The notes below the pieces were generated by a model. The model saw only the letters and a program-made list of their open reading frames with translations. It searched no databases and was not told where the DNA came from. Positions 13,696 through 14,388 of a DNA stretch of 14,388 nt are shown in pieces. Numbering within the stretch: the first letter of the stretch is position 1; every line of letters begins with the position of its first letter. The position numbers were made by a program, and so were the translations under genes. The stretch lies in the NCBI GenBank assembly GCA_964605575.1, contig CAZSDG010000023.1, forward strand, positions 1-14,388, written 5' to 3'. The DNA comes from JAAZHN01 sp964605575 (GTDB lineage Bacteria; Bacillota_I; Bacilli_A; RF39; UBA660).

Positions 13696-14388
13696 TTATT
13701 CAATCACATGCGGCATGCAGCCGTTGTCTCCCGAGACTTTCCATGATTCATATAATGATTTTGACACTGGGTCGATAACTATTAATGTTAAGTTTTCGTT
13801 ATGACCGCAAAATATGTCTCCCGATTGGATTTGATCATGTACAATTGAGTTGCTTAGATCTAAACTTGTGAGACTGCTACAACCATAAAACATTTCATAC
13901 ATATTGATGACTTCACTTGTGTCGAAACTACTTAAGTCTAGACTAGTGATACTATTACAACCTCTAAACATATATCGCATATCAGCGACACTGCTTGTGT
14001 CAAAATTACTTAAATTTAGACTTGTGAGACTGCTACAGCCAGAAAACATAGAGGACATATGGGTTACATTACTCGTGTCAAAATTGCTTAAGTTTAGGCT
14101 AGTGAGACTGCCGCAGCCAGAAAACATTGAATGCATTGTGGCGACACTGCTGGTGTTGAAGTTACTTAGATCTAAACTTGCTAGACTGCTACAGCCTAAA
14201 AACATATATTGTATATCAATGACACTGCTTGTGTCAAAATTGCTTAAATTTAGATTTGTGAGACTGCTGCAACCTGCAAACATGACAGACATATTGGTGG
14301 CGCTGCTTGTGTCAAAATTGCTTAAATTTAGATTTGTGAGACTGCTACAATTAAGAAACATCTGGGACATATTGGTGACACTGCTTGT
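13696..14388 (-). CDS. BspA-type leucine-rich-repeat surface protein, C-terminal part (cut by window edge)
   Basis: The minus-strand frame is open from base 14388 to a TAA at 13696; 230 residues are visible and the start lies beyond the right edge. Methionines near 14370 are inside a repeat, not the start. It consists of 26-residue repeats of the DUF285 (PF03382) type: MxxMFxxCSSLTxLNLSNFDTSSVTN. Seven complete or near-complete units are visible, with one Cys per repeat in an aligned position. After the last unit come NENLTLIVIDPVSKSLYESWKV and a short hydrophilic tail, similar to the post-LRR segment of BspA proteins. These are secreted adhesins of gut and oral bacteria that bind host matrix proteins and other microbes. 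There is no LPXTG motif or membrane anchor in view. Local GC is visibly higher than in neighbouring genes, which fits repeat-driven composition or transfer. Confidence 0.82.
   Translation of the reverse strand, partial: TSSVTNMSQMFLNCSSLTNLNLSNFDTSSATNMSVMFAGCSSLTNLNLSNFDTSSVIDIQYMFLGCSSLASLDLSNFNTSSVATMHSMFSGCGSLTSLNLSNFDTSNVTHMSSMFSGCSSLTSLNLSNFDTSSVADMRYMFRGCNSITSLDLSSFDTSEVINMYEMFYGCSSLTSLDLSNSIVHDQIQSGDIFCGHNENLTLIVIDPVSKSLYESWKVSGDNGCMPHVIE
13825..14388 (-). repeat. 78-bp tandem coding repeats of the LRR gene
   Basis: Unit boundaries (first base of each repeat, minus strand) fall at 14370, 14292, 14214, 14136, 14058, 13980 and 13902: exactly 78 bases apart. Strings such as TTAAGCAATTTTGACAC recur between units, so unequal crossing-over could change the copy number. 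Confidence 0.85.

Noticed and set aside
14368..14370. Methionine at 14370 as the start of the LRR gene
   Set aside because: The frame continues with TSSVTN to the window edge, in register with the repeat, so this Met is internal.

Overview
The DNA is very AT-rich. Coding sequences use TAA, TAG and TGA as stops (typA and deoD both end in TGA), so this is the standard bacterial code, not the Mycoplasma code. Shine-Dalgarno sites (GGAGG, AAGGAG) and several TTGACA-N17-TATAAT type promoters are readable. With the gene content (YmfF/YmfH M16 pair, an NrtR-like Nudix regulator, a TypA of the HVDAGKST subtype, a BspA-type LRR surface protein), this suggests a gut-type, low-GC Bacilli lineage related to Erysipelotrichia or RF39-like/Mollicute relatives. 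That placement is inference.

Layout from the left edge. (1) Positions 1-2476, minus strand: a promoter with an embedded 7-bp palindrome drives a large protein with a degenerate dephospho-CoA-kinase-like N-terminus, a GT2 glycosyltransferase core and an unassigned C-terminus. It overlaps an APH/choline-kinase-like small-molecule kinase that runs off the window. (2) 2466-2612: a possible divergent small plus-strand transcript with its own promoter-like sequence and a U-rich hairpin. (3) 2595-3702, minus: a two-gene operon of a four-cysteine putative zinc-ribbon protein and an NrtR-like regulator with a damaged Nudix box. (4) 3835-9693, minus: ymfF-ymfH (overlapping), a membrane protein with a long acidic cytoplasmic region, a terminator, then an HTH-metallophosphoesterase and a small membrane-anchored protein with an internal repeat. 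(5) 9699-11656, plus: deoD (purine nucleoside phosphorylase) and a membrane-anchored protein of unknown function, ending in a bidirectional terminator. (6) 11644-13485, minus: typA. (7) 13496-14388, minus: a decayed C-terminal fragment and the 3' part of a BspA-type LRR gene with 78-bp tandem repeats, running off the right edge.

Functionally the window mixes core functions (TypA in ribosome-linked GTPase work, DeoD in purine salvage, NrtR in NAD regulation, the M16 pair linked in Firmicutes to EF-P modification) with surface-directed accessory genes (glycosyltransferase plus kinase, BspA protein, anchored hypotheticals). The most unusual item is the CoaE-like/GT2 fusion operon and its divergent, palindrome-bearing control region. 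I found no CRISPR array, rRNA, intact tRNA or insertion sequence.
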